A stretch of DNA of 64,000 bases from Ruminococcus flavefaciens FD-1. Its GTDB lineage: Bacteria; Bacillota; Clostridia; Oscillospirales; Ruminococcaceae. Below, one piece after another: positions 37,950 to 46,988 of the stretch (position 1 is the stretch's first letter; each line of letters opens with the position of its first letter). Below the pieces are notes generated by a model that searched no databases, had not been told where the DNA came from, and was given only the letters and a program-made list of their open reading frames with translations. A program made the translations under genes and the position numbers. The stretch lies in the NCBI GenBank assembly GCA_000174895.1, contig ACOK01000113.1:1-64000 (forward strand), written 5' to 3'.

Positions 37950-38831
37950 ATGGATATTCGTGTACTGAAATATTTTCTCGCTGTGGCAAGAGAACAGAGC
38001 TTTTCTGTTGCAGCCGAACGCCTTTTTCTGTCACAGCCAACGCTGTCACGCCAGATCAAGGAACTTGAAGACGAACTTGGAACACAGCTTCTTATCCGCA
38101 GCAGCAAGGGCGTCACACTAACCGAGGAAGGCATGATACTCCGTGCAAGAGCAGAGGAGATCACAGAGCTTCTGGACAAGACTGAGCAGGAGGTGCGCAA
38201 AAGCGGGGAACAGGTCTCCGGAATGGTGTACATAGGCGCAGGAGAGACATACGCCATCAAGCTGATCGCTGATATTGCAAAAAAACTAAATGCCGACTAT
38301 CCCGATATACAGTACAGCATTTACAGCGCTGATGCAAGTGATGTACTTGAAAAGCTTGACAGAGGGCTGCTTGATTTCGGTATCGTGTTCCAGAATGTGG
38401 ATACATCCAAATACAACTCCGTTCCACTGCCGCAAAAAGATACCTTTGGTGTGCTGATGCGTAAGGATTCTCCTCTTGCACAAAAGGAGAGCATATCTCT
38501 TTCAGACCTTAAAGGACAGCCTCTCATAATTCCGAGACAGCCGAATCATAACTCCATGTTCCTCGATATGCTGGGGATCGACGAGGAAAGCATTCACATC
38601 ACAGCACAGTATAACCTTTTGTATAACGGTTCGGTTATGGCAAGTGAGGGAATGGGATACTGCATTTGCATTGACAGACTTATCAATGTGACGGGAGACA
38701 GCAATATGTGCTTCAAGCCGTTTTCTCCTGCGATAGAAGCAAGCTGTTCGTTTATCTGGAAGCGAAATGCAGTCTTCTCGAGAGCGGCTGAGAAATATCT
38801 GTTGGAATTTATTGAAAATATGAAAGCATAA
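37950..38831 (+). CDS. LysR-family transcriptional regulator
   Basis: A 293-residue regulator. The N-terminal winged HTH (~1-60) reads MDIRVLKYFLAVAREQSFS and RLFLSQPTLSRQIKELEDEL. The effector-binding domain follows at ~90-290. ATG at 37950 has GGAGGTCAGATA before it and matches the usual LysR start exactly. No adjacent structural gene points to its target: it sits alone between purF and an IS200-type element. Confidence 0.92.
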   Translation: MDIRVLKYFLAVAREQSFSVAAERLFLSQPTLSRQIKELEDELGTQLLIRSSKGVTLTEEGMILRARAEEITELLDKTEQEVRKSGEQVSGMVYIGAGETYAIKLIADIAKKLNADYPDIQYSIYSADASDVLEKLDRGLLDFGIVFQNVDTSKYNSVPLPQKDTFGVLMRKDSPLAQKESISLSDLKGQPLIIPRQPNHNSMFLDMLGIDEESIHITAQYNLLYNGSVMASEGMGYCICIDRLINVTGDSNMCFKPFSPAIEASCSFIWKRNAVFSRAAEKYLLEFIENMKA

Positions 38832-38835
38832 ATCA

Positions 38836-38860
38836 AAACCACCCGTAAAACGGGTGGTTT
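38836..38860 (+). terminator. Intrinsic terminator of the LysR gene
   Basis: AAACCACCCG-TAAAA-CGGGTGGTTT directly after the stop codon. The T-tract is short. Confidence 0.7.
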
Positions 38861-38863
38861 GAG

Positions 38864-39593
38864 GAAGCCCTAGAAGGGCTTGATACGGACACTGCCCCTT
38901 AAGTGGGCTGAGAAAGGTCTGCCAACTGCATTTCATTCTCAGCTACCCCTTAAGGGGTTTTTACTTCTTCTTATACTTTTCTCCAGTGAATGGGTCTGTT
39001 GTTTCAAACAAACTTAACTGGTCTGTCATAATATCTTCTTGCAGCTGGTTCTTTATATACTCTTCAATTTTCTTAGCATTCTTTCCTACTGTATCAACAT
39101 AATATCCTGTACACCAGAAATGTCTGTTACCGTACTTATACTTCAGATTTGCATGTCGCTCAAATATCATCAATGAGCTTTTTCCTTTCAAGTAGCCCAT
39201 TATCTGCGATACACTGTACTTCGGCGGAATTGCAAGCAGCATATGTATGTGATCCGGACATGCTTCTGCTTCTATTATTTCTACTCCTTTTTGTTCACAT
39301 AACCTTCTTAGTATCTTTCCTATATCAGTTTTTATCTGACTATAAATCACCATTCGCCTATACTTCGGTGCAAACACTATATGATACTTGCAATTCCACT
39401 TGGAATGTGCTAAACTATTTATATCGTCTCGTTTCATGACGATACCTCCTTTGTTATTTTCAGTTTGGTTGGCAGACCATTACCATTATAACATGGGAGG
39501 TTTTCTTTTTCTACTCATAGCTAAAGCTTCTTTGAACCCCTGGCAGAGCCAGGGGTTTTCGGGATACAATAAGCCAGCTCCCTTTCGGGAGCT
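38864..39593 (-). mobile_element. IS200-group insertion sequence
   Basis: The transposase gene is flanked by subterminal hairpins, as in IS200/IS605 elements. Toward its 3' side lie GAAGCCCTAGAAGGGCTTGA (38863-38882) and CCCCTTAAGGGG (38945-38956). Toward its 5' side lie ACCCCTGGCAGAGCCAGGGG (39535-39554) and AGCTCCCTTTCGGGAGCT (39574-39591). Such elements have no terminal inverted repeats, so ends are approximate. Confidence 0.75.
38961..39437 (-). CDS. tnpA: IS200-type Y1 transposase
   Basis: A 158-residue single-strand HUH transposase. It has the HUH motif PDHIHMLLAIPP near 62-73, the catalytic Tyr in GYYVDTVGKNAKKIEEYI near 112, and the family opening SLAHSKWNCKYHIVFAPKYRR. It is full length and apparently intact, with AAAGGAGGTATCGTC before the ATG. 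It acts by peel-and-paste on single-stranded DNA at subterminal hairpins. No TnpB partner is present, as is normal for the IS200 group. Confidence 0.95.
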   Translation of the reverse strand: MKRDDINSLAHSKWNCKYHIVFAPKYRRMVIYSQIKTDIGKILRRLCEQKGVEIIEAEACPDHIHMLLAIPPKYSVSQIMGYLKGKSSLMIFERHANLKYKYGNRHFWCTGYYVDTVGKNAKKIEEYIKNQLQEDIMTDQLSLFETTDPFTGEKYKKK

Positions 39594-39613
39594 GATTTTA
39601 TATAATTAATTTA

Positions 39614-40033
39614 TTAATCAATGCTGCAGTGATTATAACAACCATTACGTTCAGACGCTTTCTTAATTGAATTAACAATCATTTCGCTAAAGGGATTCAT
39701 AAAATATCCAGAAAGCTTCAAACAGTCTACAACGTCATATCCTTTCTTTATAAAGATACTAAGCTTTACTAATTCCTCATTGCATTCTGATATCTCATCA
39801 GTACTACAGCATTCAACATCAAGTAGTGGATATGTTTCTTGATATAGGAGCATGGGGGATAATTCTTGACACTGCAGTATCCCTGAATATTCAGAAGTAT
39901 TCTTTCTTATAGTAATCACCTTTATGCGCATACCACAGTAACAAAGCCCATTTACAACAGGATCAAGAATATCGGTTATAACAGCAAATGAGTTATCATA
40001 CTTTCTTTTTATAATGTCTCCTTTTCTCTGCAA
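39614..40033 (-). CDS. Hypothetical protein, possibly a fragment
   Basis: An open frame of 139 codons, rich in Cys (8) and without a recognisable family. Its first codons overlap the broken end of the PrdX remnant on the other strand, so the true 5' end may have been lost at a rearrangement joint near 40020. AAAGGAGAC lies just inside, followed by ATT and ATA rather than ATG. AT content is higher than the neighbours. No membrane segment or signal peptide. Coding status is uncertain. Confidence 0.35.
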   Translation of the reverse strand: MQRKGDIIKRKYDNSFAVITDILDPVVNGLCYCGMRIKVITIRKNTSEYSGILQCQELSPMLLYQETYPLLDVECCSTDEISECNEELVKLSIFIKKGYDVVDCLKLSGYFMNPFSEMIVNSIKKASERNGCYNHCSID

Positions 40034-40379
40034 CCGCCAGAAGACCAGCTTCTATATGCTCCTTATGCCAGGTGATAAGCCATTCAAGGCCAAGTTCCTG
40101 ACATCGCAGCTGAACTGTGCTCGCCTTTCATTTGCGGAAGCCGATAAGATGCAGGAGTATCTGCATACTATCCCCGGCTCTGTATCAGCGTTGGAGCTTA
40201 TATACGATACGGATAACAACATTCAGCTCATCATTGATAAAGACCTGATGAAGGATGAATATATCTGTGGACATCCCGGTATCAATACTTCAACTGTACG
40301 CTTGCTCCGTGATGACATGATGAGATATGTCCGTGAGACTAAGCACGAACCAACATTTATAGATTTGCCAATAGAATGA
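40020..40379 (+). pseudogene. 5'-truncated prolyl-tRNA editing (PrdX/YbaK-like) gene
   Basis: The translated stretch from FLCNRQKTSFYMLLMPG to KHEPTFIDLPIE matches the last two thirds of PrdX/ProX deacylases, which hydrolyse mischarged Ala- or Cys-tRNA-Pro. The ~50 N-terminal residues are missing, with the break at ~40020 within a normally internal segment. No start signal is seen upstream. A related, even shorter remnant lies at 46781 in the same orientation. Confidence 0.8.
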
Positions 40380-40387
40380 CATATAAA

Positions 40388-40435
40388 GCGAGATCCGCAC
40401 CACTGTTGACTATTTCAGTGGTGCGGAAATGTTTT
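40388..40435 (+). terminator. Intrinsic terminator after the PrdX remnant
   Basis: CCGCACCACTG / CAGTGGTGCGG with a 10-base loop, followed by AAATGTTTTTG. Confidence 0.7.
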
Positions 40436-40498
40436 TGTTCAATATTCAACAATCAATATCGTATCGCCTGAACCTACCATTTACATATTTTCTCTGCT

Positions 40499-41938
40499 TT
40501 AAATGCTTTTTAGTTCAATACTGAAAACGCTGCCCGTACCTACCACGGATTCAGCCCTGCAAATGCCGTTATGCTGGCTGATGATCTGCTTTACGATAGC
40601 AAGTCCAAGACCGGAAACGCCCTTACCGCTGCGCTGACGCCTGGTATAGTATCTGTCCCAGATATGTTCAAGCTCATCCGGAGCGATACCTTTGCCGTGA
40701 TCAGATATCTCAATGATTGCTTTCCCCTTTTCCGTTCTTAGCGAAACACCTGTCCATTTGTCCTCCCCTGCATGGCGCACAGCATTATCCAGCAGATTAT
40801 ATACTGCTCTTTGCAGACGTGCGGCATTTCCCTTGACATGGATGTTATCGGCGATATTGCGTTCAAAGACATAACCTTCCTTTGAATACAGCTTCTCGAA
40901 GCTGTCCGCAACAGATGTTACCGTATCGCTGAGAACAACGTCATTCATTACGGTTTCGCTGTCGGACATCTGAAGCTCGGAATACTCAAGTATCTCGTTC
41001 ACAAGAGCAGTGAGCCTGTCTGCTTCTTCTACGATAACTGCAACGTCCTCCGCACACTGCTTTTCGTCCTCACGGGAAATATCCCTTATCATTTCGGCGT
41101 ATCCCTTTATCATAGTCAGGGGAGTACGCAGGTCATGGGAGACGTTTGCGAGCAGCTCGTTCTGGAAATCCCTGTTCTTTTTCAGCTTCTCGGAAGTCGT
41201 ATCAAGAGTAGTATTCAGCTCGTCAAGCTCAGTGCAAAATCCTTCGTTGAAATCCACATTATCATCTTTCTCACCCAGCTTATGCGCTTTTTCATTCAGC
41301 TGTGCGACAGGCTTTGAAAAACTCTTTGACATAAATAGTGCAAGAACAAAAGCTATGATTATCGACAACAGTGTAACCCATATAAGCTGTATACGAATGA
41401 TACGTGCAGTCGAACCTACTGCGTTGAGCGGCGTACTGAGGTAAAGAACAGCCTTATCACTATAGCCGTAATAGTCAATCAGTCTGCCGTAAACATAGCT
41501 GTCCTCTTTCTTTATCCCTGTCTCTCCGCTGTCGGAGGAATTGACAGCACTGAGGAATTCATCATAGTTTACCGGCAGTTCCCTGTAATTGTCATACCTT
41601 TCAATGTGATCATCTGCCATTTCCATACGGTCACTTCTGAATTTGTGTCCCTTTTTGTACTCATCGGAGCTGTAAAGGATATTTCCGGCAGTATCAGTCA
41701 CGAAAACAAGTATTGTATTACTGCGGGATACATCGTCGATGTACGACGTGATATCACTGTTCCGGCTTTCTTCACTAATTTTATCAGCGACCTTTACAGT
41801 GTTTTTGATTATCATTCCATTATAGAATTTTTGCAGAAAAACCGTCTGCAAAAGCCACAGAACAGTGAATATGACAACAGTAAAAAACATGAAGTAGCTG
41901 ATCAGTTTTTTACGGAATGAATTTGTTTTACATTTCAA
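40499..41938 (-). CDS. Sensor histidine kinase
   Basis: A 479-residue kinase. TM1 is ~13-36, the extracytoplasmic sensor ~37-183, TM2 ~184-205, HAMP ~206-258. The phospho-acceptor His is in LANVSHDLRTPLTMIKGYAEMI near 274, and the ATPase domain has NLLDNAVRHAG and SGLGLAIVKQIISQHNG. The start is TTG at 41938, overlapping the end of the response regulator gene by 11 bases; GAGGGGTGGGGT lies upstream. It resembles VanS/ResE-type kinases. The target may be the FMN/ApbE or beta-helix genes upstream (inference). Confidence 0.9.
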   Translation of the reverse strand: MKCKTNSFRKKLISYFMFFTVVIFTVLWLLQTVFLQKFYNGMIIKNTVKVADKISEESRNSDITSYIDDVSRSNTILVFVTDTAGNILYSSDEYKKGHKFRSDRMEMADDHIERYDNYRELPVNYDEFLSAVNSSDSGETGIKKEDSYVYGRLIDYYGYSDKAVLYLSTPLNAVGSTARIIRIQLIWVTLLSIIIAFVLALFMSKSFSKPVAQLNEKAHKLGEKDDNVDFNEGFCTELDELNTTLDTTSEKLKKNRDFQNELLANVSHDLRTPLTMIKGYAEMIRDISREDEKQCAEDVAVIVEEADRLTALVNEILEYSELQMSDSETVMNDVVLSDTVTSVADSFEKLYSKEGYVFERNIADNIHVKGNAARLQRAVYNLLDNAVRHAGEDKWTGVSLRTEKGKAIIEISDHGKGIAPDELEHIWDRYYTRRQRSGKGVSGLGLAIVKQIISQHNGICRAESVVGTGSVFSIELKSI

Positions 41939-42602
41939 ATTTATACCCCACCCCTCGGACTGTTTTTATACTGTCGCGGTAGTCACCAAGCTTGCTGCGG
42001 AGAAGCTTTATCTGCCAGTCAACAGTTCTGTCAACGCCGAAACTGTCATAGCCCCATACCTCATTGAGTATCCTGTCACGGGAAAGGACAATTCCCTTAT
42101 TCTTCACTAATAGCAGCAAGAGTGCGTACTCTTTTGCGGTCAGATCAGCCTTTTCGCCGTTAACAGTGACCGTCAGTCCGAGCGTGTCGATCTCAATTCC
42201 GCTGACAGTAAGCTTTCCGCTGTCGGATTTCTGTTCTGCATTTCTGCTGTGACTGAGTATCACCTTAATACGCGCCATAAGTTCCATAGGCGAAAACGGC
42301 TTGGTGACATAATCATCAACGCCCACCTCAAAGCCGAAAAGCTTGTCGAATTCCGTGCCTCTTGCTGAAAGCATTATCACAGGAATGTCCTTGAACTCCT
42401 TTATCTTTTTGCAGGCTGTGAAGCCGTCTGTATCCGGCATCATAACGTCCATGATTATAACATCGAAATCCTCGCTGCGGCACTTGTCTATGGCTTCTCT
42501 TCCGTCAGAAGCGGTAACGATATCGTATCCCTCACGCTGAGCGTAACGGCTTATGAGAGTTACTATATTCGGCTCGTCATCAACTATCAGTATTTTTGGC
42601 AT
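41928..42602 (-). CDS. OmpR/PhoB-family response regulator
   Basis: A 224-residue regulator. The receiver has acidic pocket DDE near 7-9, Asp in DVIIMDVMMPDTDG near 51 and Lys in DYVTKPF near 100. The winged helix covers ~125-222 and ends KTVRGVGYKFEM. It starts ~70 bases after the stop of the FMN-binding gene, with a terminator in between, so it may have its own promoter. It is paired with the overlapping kinase gene. Confidence 0.93.
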   Translation of the reverse strand: MPKILIVDDEPNIVTLISRYAQREGYDIVTASDGREAIDKCRSEDFDVIIMDVMMPDTDGFTACKKIKEFKDIPVIMLSARGTEFDKLFGFEVGVDDYVTKPFSPMELMARIKVILSHSRNAEQKSDSGKLTVSGIEIDTLGLTVTVNGEKADLTAKEYALLLLLVKNKGIVLSRDRILNEVWGYDSFGVDRTVDWQIKLLRSKLGDYRDSIKTVRGVGYKFEM

Positions 42603-42640
42603 GGTACACCTCCGTATTAATACTGTAATTATTATACATG

Positions 42641-42670
42641 AAAAGCGCCCTTTTGTAAAGAGCGCTTTGT
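42641..42670 (-). terminator. Intrinsic terminator after the polyferredoxin-FMN gene
   Basis: AAAGCGC / GCGCTTT stem with a 13-base loop and an A-rich stretch within it. It separates the FMN/ApbE genes from the two-component genes. Confidence 0.6.
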
Positions 42671-42671
42671 T

Positions 42672-44315
42672 TCAGTGAGAATGTCTGCCGCCGTGACCTT
42701 TCTGCTGCGTGCTGTTGGGATTTGTGAACTCAATACCGAGAGCATCAGCAACTGCTTCCTTTATACCATTGCTGCTGAATGTTGCACCGCTCACCGCGTC
42801 AACATCTGTGCTCTGAGACTTGATGATCGAGGAAATCACTCCGTTCTCAGCGCGGCTGAAAAACTGCTCGTCATCACTGTATGAATTAACAGTAATATCA
42901 GTTATCACGCCGTTTTCAACGGTTACAGTCACATTTGTTGCTCCTCTGAAACCGTTTCCTGTGCCTGTGTAAACTCCGTCTGCGAATTGTCCTGATGTTT
43001 CTGAGGCTATGCTGTTTTCATCAGAAGTTATAGTTTCTTCGGGAGCTTCAGTTCCAGATCCAGTAACTTCTTCGGTCACGGGTTCGGCAGTTTCTGTTGC
43101 AGATTCAGTGTGTTTTGTGTGCTTTTTCGTCTGCTCTGCTGTTGGTTCGGTTACTTCGGCAATTTCTTCTCCGAGAGCGTTCTTTACTGCATTGATTATG
43201 CCGTTGCTGCTGAAAGTTGCTCCGCTCACTGCATCAACGTCTGTACTCTGAGAACTGATGATTGCAGATATCACGCTGCTTTTTGCTTTCTGGAAGAATT
43301 CCTTATCGTCCTTGTATGAATCAACTGTAATATCAGTAATAACGCCGTTTTCAACTATTACAGTGACATCGATATCACCTCGGAATCCTTCACCGCTGCC
43401 TTTGTACGTTCCGTCTGCATATATAGTATTAGTGGCATCTTCGGAAGTATTCTGGAACGGCAATTCGCTTACTGCCGCAGTATCGGGAACAGAAGTGAGA
43501 ACTCCTGCGTAGTAAAGACCAGCCACAGCTGTTGCGGCAACAGTTCCTGATATAGCAGGAAGTGTTTCAGCCGATATATTCTCATTGGGACATACTGAAG
43601 TACACTTCATACAGTTTATACATTCACCCGAGCGGACCTCATCGTACTTGTAAAGAGGTACGCCCATTGAGCACTTTGATGTGCATAGCTTGCAGTTTCC
43701 GCACTTATCAGGCTTGCGTTTCAGACTGTATATCCTGAAACGTGACACCAGTGAGAACAGCGCTCCGAGCGGACAGAGATACCTGCAAAAGAAGCGTTCA
43801 ATGAACAGCGAACCTATGATGATAAGAAGCAGAAGTGCTCCGCCGAGGGTTAGGAAATATTTCAGACTGCTCCAGCCGCTGAGAGAACTGTATATGCCGA
43901 ATACTGCCCAGGGGCTCCATACAGTATCACCTGTGACCGAGAATCCCCATACGCCGACTGCCACAAAGACAAGTACCGCATACTTCAGAAGCTTCAGCCA
44001 TTTATCAGCCTTTTCAGGAACTTTTATTTTGAAAGGTATCAGCTTACCAATAGAATTCAACAAGTCCTGCATTGCTCCGAAAGAGCAGATAAATCCGCAG
44101 AAGAATCTTCCCCAGACAACTGTCATGAGGAATACTCCCAGTATCAGTACTAATCTGCCTGAATTATCAAGCAGAACAAAGCTGCCGTCTGCAATCGATG
44201 ATATGATCTCTCCGATTGACGAAAATATGGTGATAAACAGGGCGGGTACGGTAATGAAGGCTATAAGCTGAATGACCGCTCTGACTATCTGTATGGAGGA
44301 TATCTTATTCTTCAT
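42672..44315 (-). CDS. Membrane polyferredoxin with two flavinylated FMN-binding domains
   Basis: A 547-residue protein. Residues ~10-200 are a NapH/NosR-like membrane domain with ~5 TMs and the typical VVWGRFFCGFICSFGAMQDL. Two 4Fe-4S clusters follow: CGNCKLCTSKCSMG and CINCMKCTSVCPNE (~208-250). A TM at ~258-277 leads outside to two FMN_bind domains (~298-385 and ~450-535), each ending DVDAVSGATFSSNGI, the covalent FMN-Thr site. The domains are near duplicates joined by a Glu/Thr-rich linker. The C-terminus is His-rich (GHGGRHSH). It should move electrons across the membrane to extracytoplasmic flavins. The ApbE gene lies four bases upstream. Confidence 0.88.
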   Translation of the reverse strand: MKNKISSIQIVRAVIQLIAFITVPALFITIFSSIGEIISSIADGSFVLLDNSGRLVLILGVFLMTVVWGRFFCGFICSFGAMQDLLNSIGKLIPFKIKVPEKADKWLKLLKYAVLVFVAVGVWGFSVTGDTVWSPWAVFGIYSSLSGWSSLKYFLTLGGALLLLIIIGSLFIERFFCRYLCPLGALFSLVSRFRIYSLKRKPDKCGNCKLCTSKCSMGVPLYKYDEVRSGECINCMKCTSVCPNENISAETLPAISGTVAATAVAGLYYAGVLTSVPDTAAVSELPFQNTSEDATNTIYADGTYKGSGEGFRGDIDVTVIVENGVITDITVDSYKDDKEFFQKAKSSVISAIISSQSTDVDAVSGATFSSNGIINAVKNALGEEIAEVTEPTAEQTKKHTKHTESATETAEPVTEEVTGSGTEAPEETITSDENSIASETSGQFADGVYTGTGNGFRGATNVTVTVENGVITDITVNSYSDDEQFFSRAENGVISSIIKSQSTDVDAVSGATFSSNGIKEAVADALGIEFTNPNSTQQKGHGGRHSH

Positions 44316-44319
44316 ATGA

Positions 44320-45237
44320 TCACATCCTTATTATTTCTCTCAGATTTTCAGTGACGTAGACTTTGTTGTCACCTGTAATAAACAGCGCTTCGATATTGTG
44401 CTGTTTCAGTAACTCCATGCTTTTTTCTGCTCCCATAATGAAAGCAGCAGTCGCAAGTGCATCAAGCTCTTCTGCGTTGTCTCCAATAAGAGTAACGCCC
44501 AGAGATCCCGAATCTGACGGCTTGCCTGTCCGTATATCTGCTATATGATGTATGAAGCTGCCGTCAATGATACAAAATTGCTCATATAGTCCCGATGATA
44601 CAACGGCTTTTCCGTTTTCGACTTTAATTGAAGCAGCGGACTGCCCATTGGGAGCAAACGGCATTTGTATACCGATATTCCGCTGCTGTCCCATATTGAT
44701 AATAGTTCCACCGAAATTGATAACAGCATTTTTTATGCCATAGGCGTGAAGTATATTTCTGACTTCGTCCGCAGCATAGCCCTTTGCGATAGCGCCGAGG
44801 TCAATCTGCTGTCCCTTGTTTTTCAGCATTACTGTGCGTTTTGTGTAATCAAGGATAATGTCCTTGTAATTTACAAGCTTTTGTGCTTTATTAAGTGAAC
44901 TTTCGCAGGGAAGCTGTCCGCATCTGATCGCATTTTTCCATAACTGTGACAGCGGTCTTGATGTTATATCGAACAATCCGTCCGTCAACCTTGAATACAT
45001 TATGGAATGCTTTATGAGCTTGAATGTATCCGTTGATACAGCCACAGGAGCTATGCCCGCACAGCTGTTGATTGAGTATATCTCGCTGTCATGGGAATAT
45101 GCTGACAGTTTGCGGTCAAGGTCTTTTACTCGTTCTTTTGCGGCTGACAGAGCTTCATCAGCTTCTTCAAATACAGTTATGGTATTGACTGTCCCCATTG
45201 CGAAGAATATTTTCTGAGTCTGAACAGTTCCGATCAT
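44320..45237 (-). CDS. apbE: FAD:protein FMN transferase
   Basis: A 305-residue ApbE. Signatures: AMGTVNTITVFEEADE near 13-28, the FAD-binding VNYKDIILDYTKRTVML and IDLGAIAKGYAADEV near 138-152, and ALATAAFIMGAEKSMELL near 265. It attaches FMN to the Thr of SGAT motifs, which the neighbouring gene product has twice. It has no signal peptide or lipobox, unlike the usual exported ApbE, so flavinylation may occur in the cytoplasm or the start may be missing a leader. RBS AAGGTGATATT. Confidence 0.93.
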   Translation of the reverse strand: MIGTVQTQKIFFAMGTVNTITVFEEADEALSAAKERVKDLDRKLSAYSHDSEIYSINSCAGIAPVAVSTDTFKLIKHSIMYSRLTDGLFDITSRPLSQLWKNAIRCGQLPCESSLNKAQKLVNYKDIILDYTKRTVMLKNKGQQIDLGAIAKGYAADEVRNILHAYGIKNAVINFGGTIINMGQQRNIGIQMPFAPNGQSAASIKVENGKAVVSSGLYEQFCIIDGSFIHHIADIRTGKPSDSGSLGVTLIGDNAEELDALATAAFIMGAEKSMELLKQHNIEALFITGDNKVYVTENLREIIRM

Positions 45238-45254
45238 AATATCACCTTATGCTA

Positions 45255-46547
45255 TCAGAATCGGCTGCCGCGTCCACCGCCGAAGCCGCCGTTCATGTTT
45301 CCGTTCATTTCGCCTCTCATACCGCCGCCCATCATGCTCTGCGGTATTTCAGAAACTTCCTGTCCGTTGACGATAATAGTGCCGCCGTTGAATTCAGCAT
45401 TTCCGTCATAGTCGAAGGCGGACATCTGTGCAGTAACGTTGATGATACCGCCGTTGACGTAGATAGAACCGTTGGAGTCGATGGCATCTGTATCGCCCTG
45501 TCCCATAGTTACATTGACATTTCCGCCGTTGAATACGATAGCTGTTTCGTAAGCGTTTGAGCTTGCAGAAGCGTTGATTCCGTCATCACTTGCATTGATA
45601 TTGATATTGCCCTCGTTGATGACTATGTATGTAGCTTCAAGTCCCTCCGGAGCGGTGATATCAAGAGTTCCGCCGTCTATCTGAAGAACTGCACAAGCCT
45701 GTATGCCGTCACTTTCGCCGTTGATAGTGAATGTGCCGCCTGATATAGTGATAGTGCCCTCGGCTTCGTCATTCTCGCAGTGGAAGCCGTCTTTGTTTGT
45801 GATGACATTGAATGTTCCGTCGTTAACGGAGATAGAGTCGTTTGCTTCAAAAGCGTCGAGTGCAGAGGTAACATTATATGTGCCGCCTGTTATCTTCATA
45901 TCGTCCTTTGATGTGATACCGTTGCCGTAGTTTGATGTAACATTGAGAGTGCCCGTACCGTTGAGTACAAGGTCATCCTTTGAGTAAATGACTGCGTCGG
46001 TGTTGTTCTCGCCGTCAGCTGTGAACTGTCCGCTGACTGTAAGTGTATTATCGCTGTCGGTAGTGGTTATGAAGACCTTATCTGCTGAGAGAACATATAT
46101 AGCAGGAAAGTCTTCATTCTCAATGTTTACTCCGTCGAGCACAAGCTGTACCTTTGCAGTATCTTCGGCATTTACTCTGACAGTGCAGTTTTCAGCGCTG
46201 CCGCTTATAGTATACACGCCCTCGTCGGTAATGTCAATTGTCTTATTATCGGCAACTGTTATATTCTGTGCTTCACTTGTATCTGCGGTCTGTTCAAGGT
46301 CCCGCTGAGTGTATGTAGTTTCCTCTGTTTCGTTTGAAAGCTGTTTTACTTCAATGGCTTCGTCACTTTCGTCAGCAGAATACTCAGTTGACTTTTCTGC
46401 TGTGACCGATTCTTTTGTGTCTGATACAGAAGTTGCTGTCTTTGCAGTTGATGAAGTGTTCTGTGATACAGATAGGTCGCCGCATCCTGTCATTGAAGCT
46501 AATGCTAATGCCATTATCATTGCTGATGTAATATATGTTTTTTTCAT
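45255..46547 (-). CDS. Beta-helix lipoprotein of the Cthe_2159-like carbohydrate-binding family
   Basis: A 430-residue lipoprotein. The signal peptide ends in MTGC near 22. A Ser/Thr/Glu-rich spacer covers ~25-90, then right-handed beta-helix rungs cover ~95-395, with repeated G-T-x-N-V and D-G-I/F patterns (SKDDLVLNGTGTLNV, NDSISVNDGTFNV, ASDDGINASASSN). The tail is Gly/Asn/Met-rich (GGGMRGEMNGNMNGGFGGGRG). The related Cthe_2159 binds acidic polysaccharide and Ca. ATG 46547 is chosen for GAAAGGAAGTATT and the signal peptide. It lies 17 bases before apbE and may be cotranscribed with it. Confidence 0.82.
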   Translation of the reverse strand: MKKTYITSAMIMALALASMTGCGDLSVSQNTSSTAKTATSVSDTKESVTAEKSTEYSADESDEAIEVKQLSNETEETTYTQRDLEQTADTSEAQNITVADNKTIDITDEGVYTISGSAENCTVRVNAEDTAKVQLVLDGVNIENEDFPAIYVLSADKVFITTTDSDNTLTVSGQFTADGENNTDAVIYSKDDLVLNGTGTLNVTSNYGNGITSKDDMKITGGTYNVTSALDAFEANDSISVNDGTFNVITNKDGFHCENDEAEGTITISGGTFTINGESDGIQACAVLQIDGGTLDITAPEGLEATYIVINEGNININASDDGINASASSNAYETAIVFNGGNVNVTMGQGDTDAIDSNGSIYVNGGIINVTAQMSAFDYDGNAEFNGGTIIVNGQEVSEIPQSMMGGGMRGEMNGNMNGGFGGGRGSRF

Positions 46548-46780
46548 AATAATACTTCCTTTCGCTGGGAGAGTTGTGTTTGTTTCTATGATTGTATTAT
46601 ATCGCATATATTTGAGAAGATAATGGAACGAAAGTGGAATTATCACTTTGAAATGTGGAATCTTTGCTTCCAATCTGTGAAAGATACGTGAAATTGTATT
46701 ATGGTATTGAATTATGCAAAAAAGTCCTCACAGCCGAGCTATGAGGACTCATCGTTTTTTATTCAGATAAACACATTAAC
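46548..46780. other. Promoter region of the beta-helix gene and an orphan terminator
   Basis: Minus strand: GATATAATAC near 46595-46610 is a likely -10 for the beta-helix gene. At 46718-46762, AGTCCTCA / TGAGGACT with an 11-base loop and TTTTTTA is a plus-strand terminator with no gene before it. Confidence 0.55.
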
Positions 46781-46984
46781 GTGATTATCACACCACTTGA
46801 ACTCATATTCGATACTGATAACAACATACAGCTCGTCATAGATCACGCTCTGATTAAGGATGAATACATTTGCGGACATCCCAGTATCAATACTTCGACA
46901 GTCCGCCTGCTACGAGAGGATATGCTCAAATATGTTCGTGAAGCCAAGCATGAGCCAACATTTATAGATCTTCCAACGGAGTGA
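46781..46984 (+). pseudogene. Second 5'-truncated PrdX/YbaK-like remnant
   Basis: The last ~62 residues (LELIFDTDNNIQ to FIDLPTE) are ~80% identical to the remnant at 40020-40379. Two thirds of the gene is missing and the apparent start is not a real one. It lies five bases before a broken nitrilase-like gene, so an original PrdX-nitrilase operon seems to have been cut at both ends. Confidence 0.78.
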
Positions 46985-46988
46985 TATT

